64,000 nt of DNA. Origin: Xylona heveae TC161. Its lineage: Eukaryota; Ascomycota; Xylonomycetes; Xylonales; Xylonaceae. Within the stretch, counting starts at the first letter, position 1. Every line of letters begins with the position of its first letter. The notes beneath the pieces are model-generated. The model ran no database searches and was not told where the DNA came from. It was given only the letters and a program-made list of their open reading frames with translations. Below are positions 63,983-64,000 of the stretch, piece by piece. Both the position numbers and the translations under genes were made by a program. The DNA lies in assembly GCF_001619985.1 (NCBI RefSeq), contig NW_017264196.1:434001-498000 (forward strand). The letters are read 5' to 3'.

Positions 63983-64000
63983 GTAGTTAGCAGTCAAGAA

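Noticed and set aside
1-64000. Secondary-metabolite cluster, CRISPR array, retroelement or rRNA
   Set aside because: No synthase, transposase, reverse transcriptase, spacer-repeat array or rRNA sequence was recognised. Adjacent genes are unrelated housekeeping functions.

Overview
This is nuclear DNA of a filamentous ascomycete, most likely a eurotiomycete (Aspergillus/Penicillium/Talaromyces-like). The evidence is dense protein genes on both strands, many short GT-AG introns (mostly 50-130 nt), CT-rich leaders, and recognisable fungal proteins: Anp1-type mannosyltransferase, two-domain Cho2, an aspergillopepsin-like protease, and a small family of His-rich 'allergen-like' proteins. I found no rRNA, convincing tRNA, CRISPR array or biosynthetic cluster. 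The species call is inference.

Layout, left to right. The window opens inside a mitochondrial-type PPR protein (1-2812, +). Then come pyridoxamine-phosphate oxidase (4468-5578, +) and dihydroorotate dehydrogenase (6658-8236, -), which converge. Rex4 exonuclease (8772-9963, +) faces a cyclopropane-fatty-acid-synthase-like methyltransferase (10218-11747, -). RNase H2 subunit C in four small exons (12798-13454, +) faces a DUF4385 protein (13593-14118, -). The MYST acetyltransferase Esa1 (14518-16627, +) faces a class I glutamine amidotransferase (17131-18728, -). Two paralogous allergen-like proteins lie head to head (20046-21766, - and 24382-25542, +). Nbp35 (-) and Cho2 (+) share a promoter (26531-31674), and Cho2 converges on a GCP4-type gamma-tubulin complex subunit (32444-34978, -). 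Uba1 (36136-39607, +) and an Ecm4-like glutathione transferase (40350-42258, +) follow.

A secreted pepsin-type protease (42802-44545, -), an FtsJ-like methyltransferase (46411-48038, -) and a fungal kinase-like protein (48851-49879, -) precede a small Cys-rich ORF (50354-50647, +). A 415-bp inverted-repeat MITE (51412-51826) sits 410 bp upstream of an MFS transporter (52237-54384, +). Then come a Myb/SANT-like protein (54573-55652, -), exosome subunit Mtr3 (57144-58277, -), mannosyltransferase Anp1 (60617-62334, +), and the first exon of a Gea-type Arf-GEF (63394 to the window edge).

Most genes are unrelated housekeeping genes; there is no operon-like logic. The less ordinary parts are the divergent allergen-like pair, the MITE, the AUG-less nuclear-signal-like extension upstream of Uba1, the acidic insert in the PNP oxidase, and two stop-free 3n introns (Esa1, Mtr3). 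Exon boundaries were read by hand from splice signals, frame and family alignment from memory; none was checked against transcripts or a database.
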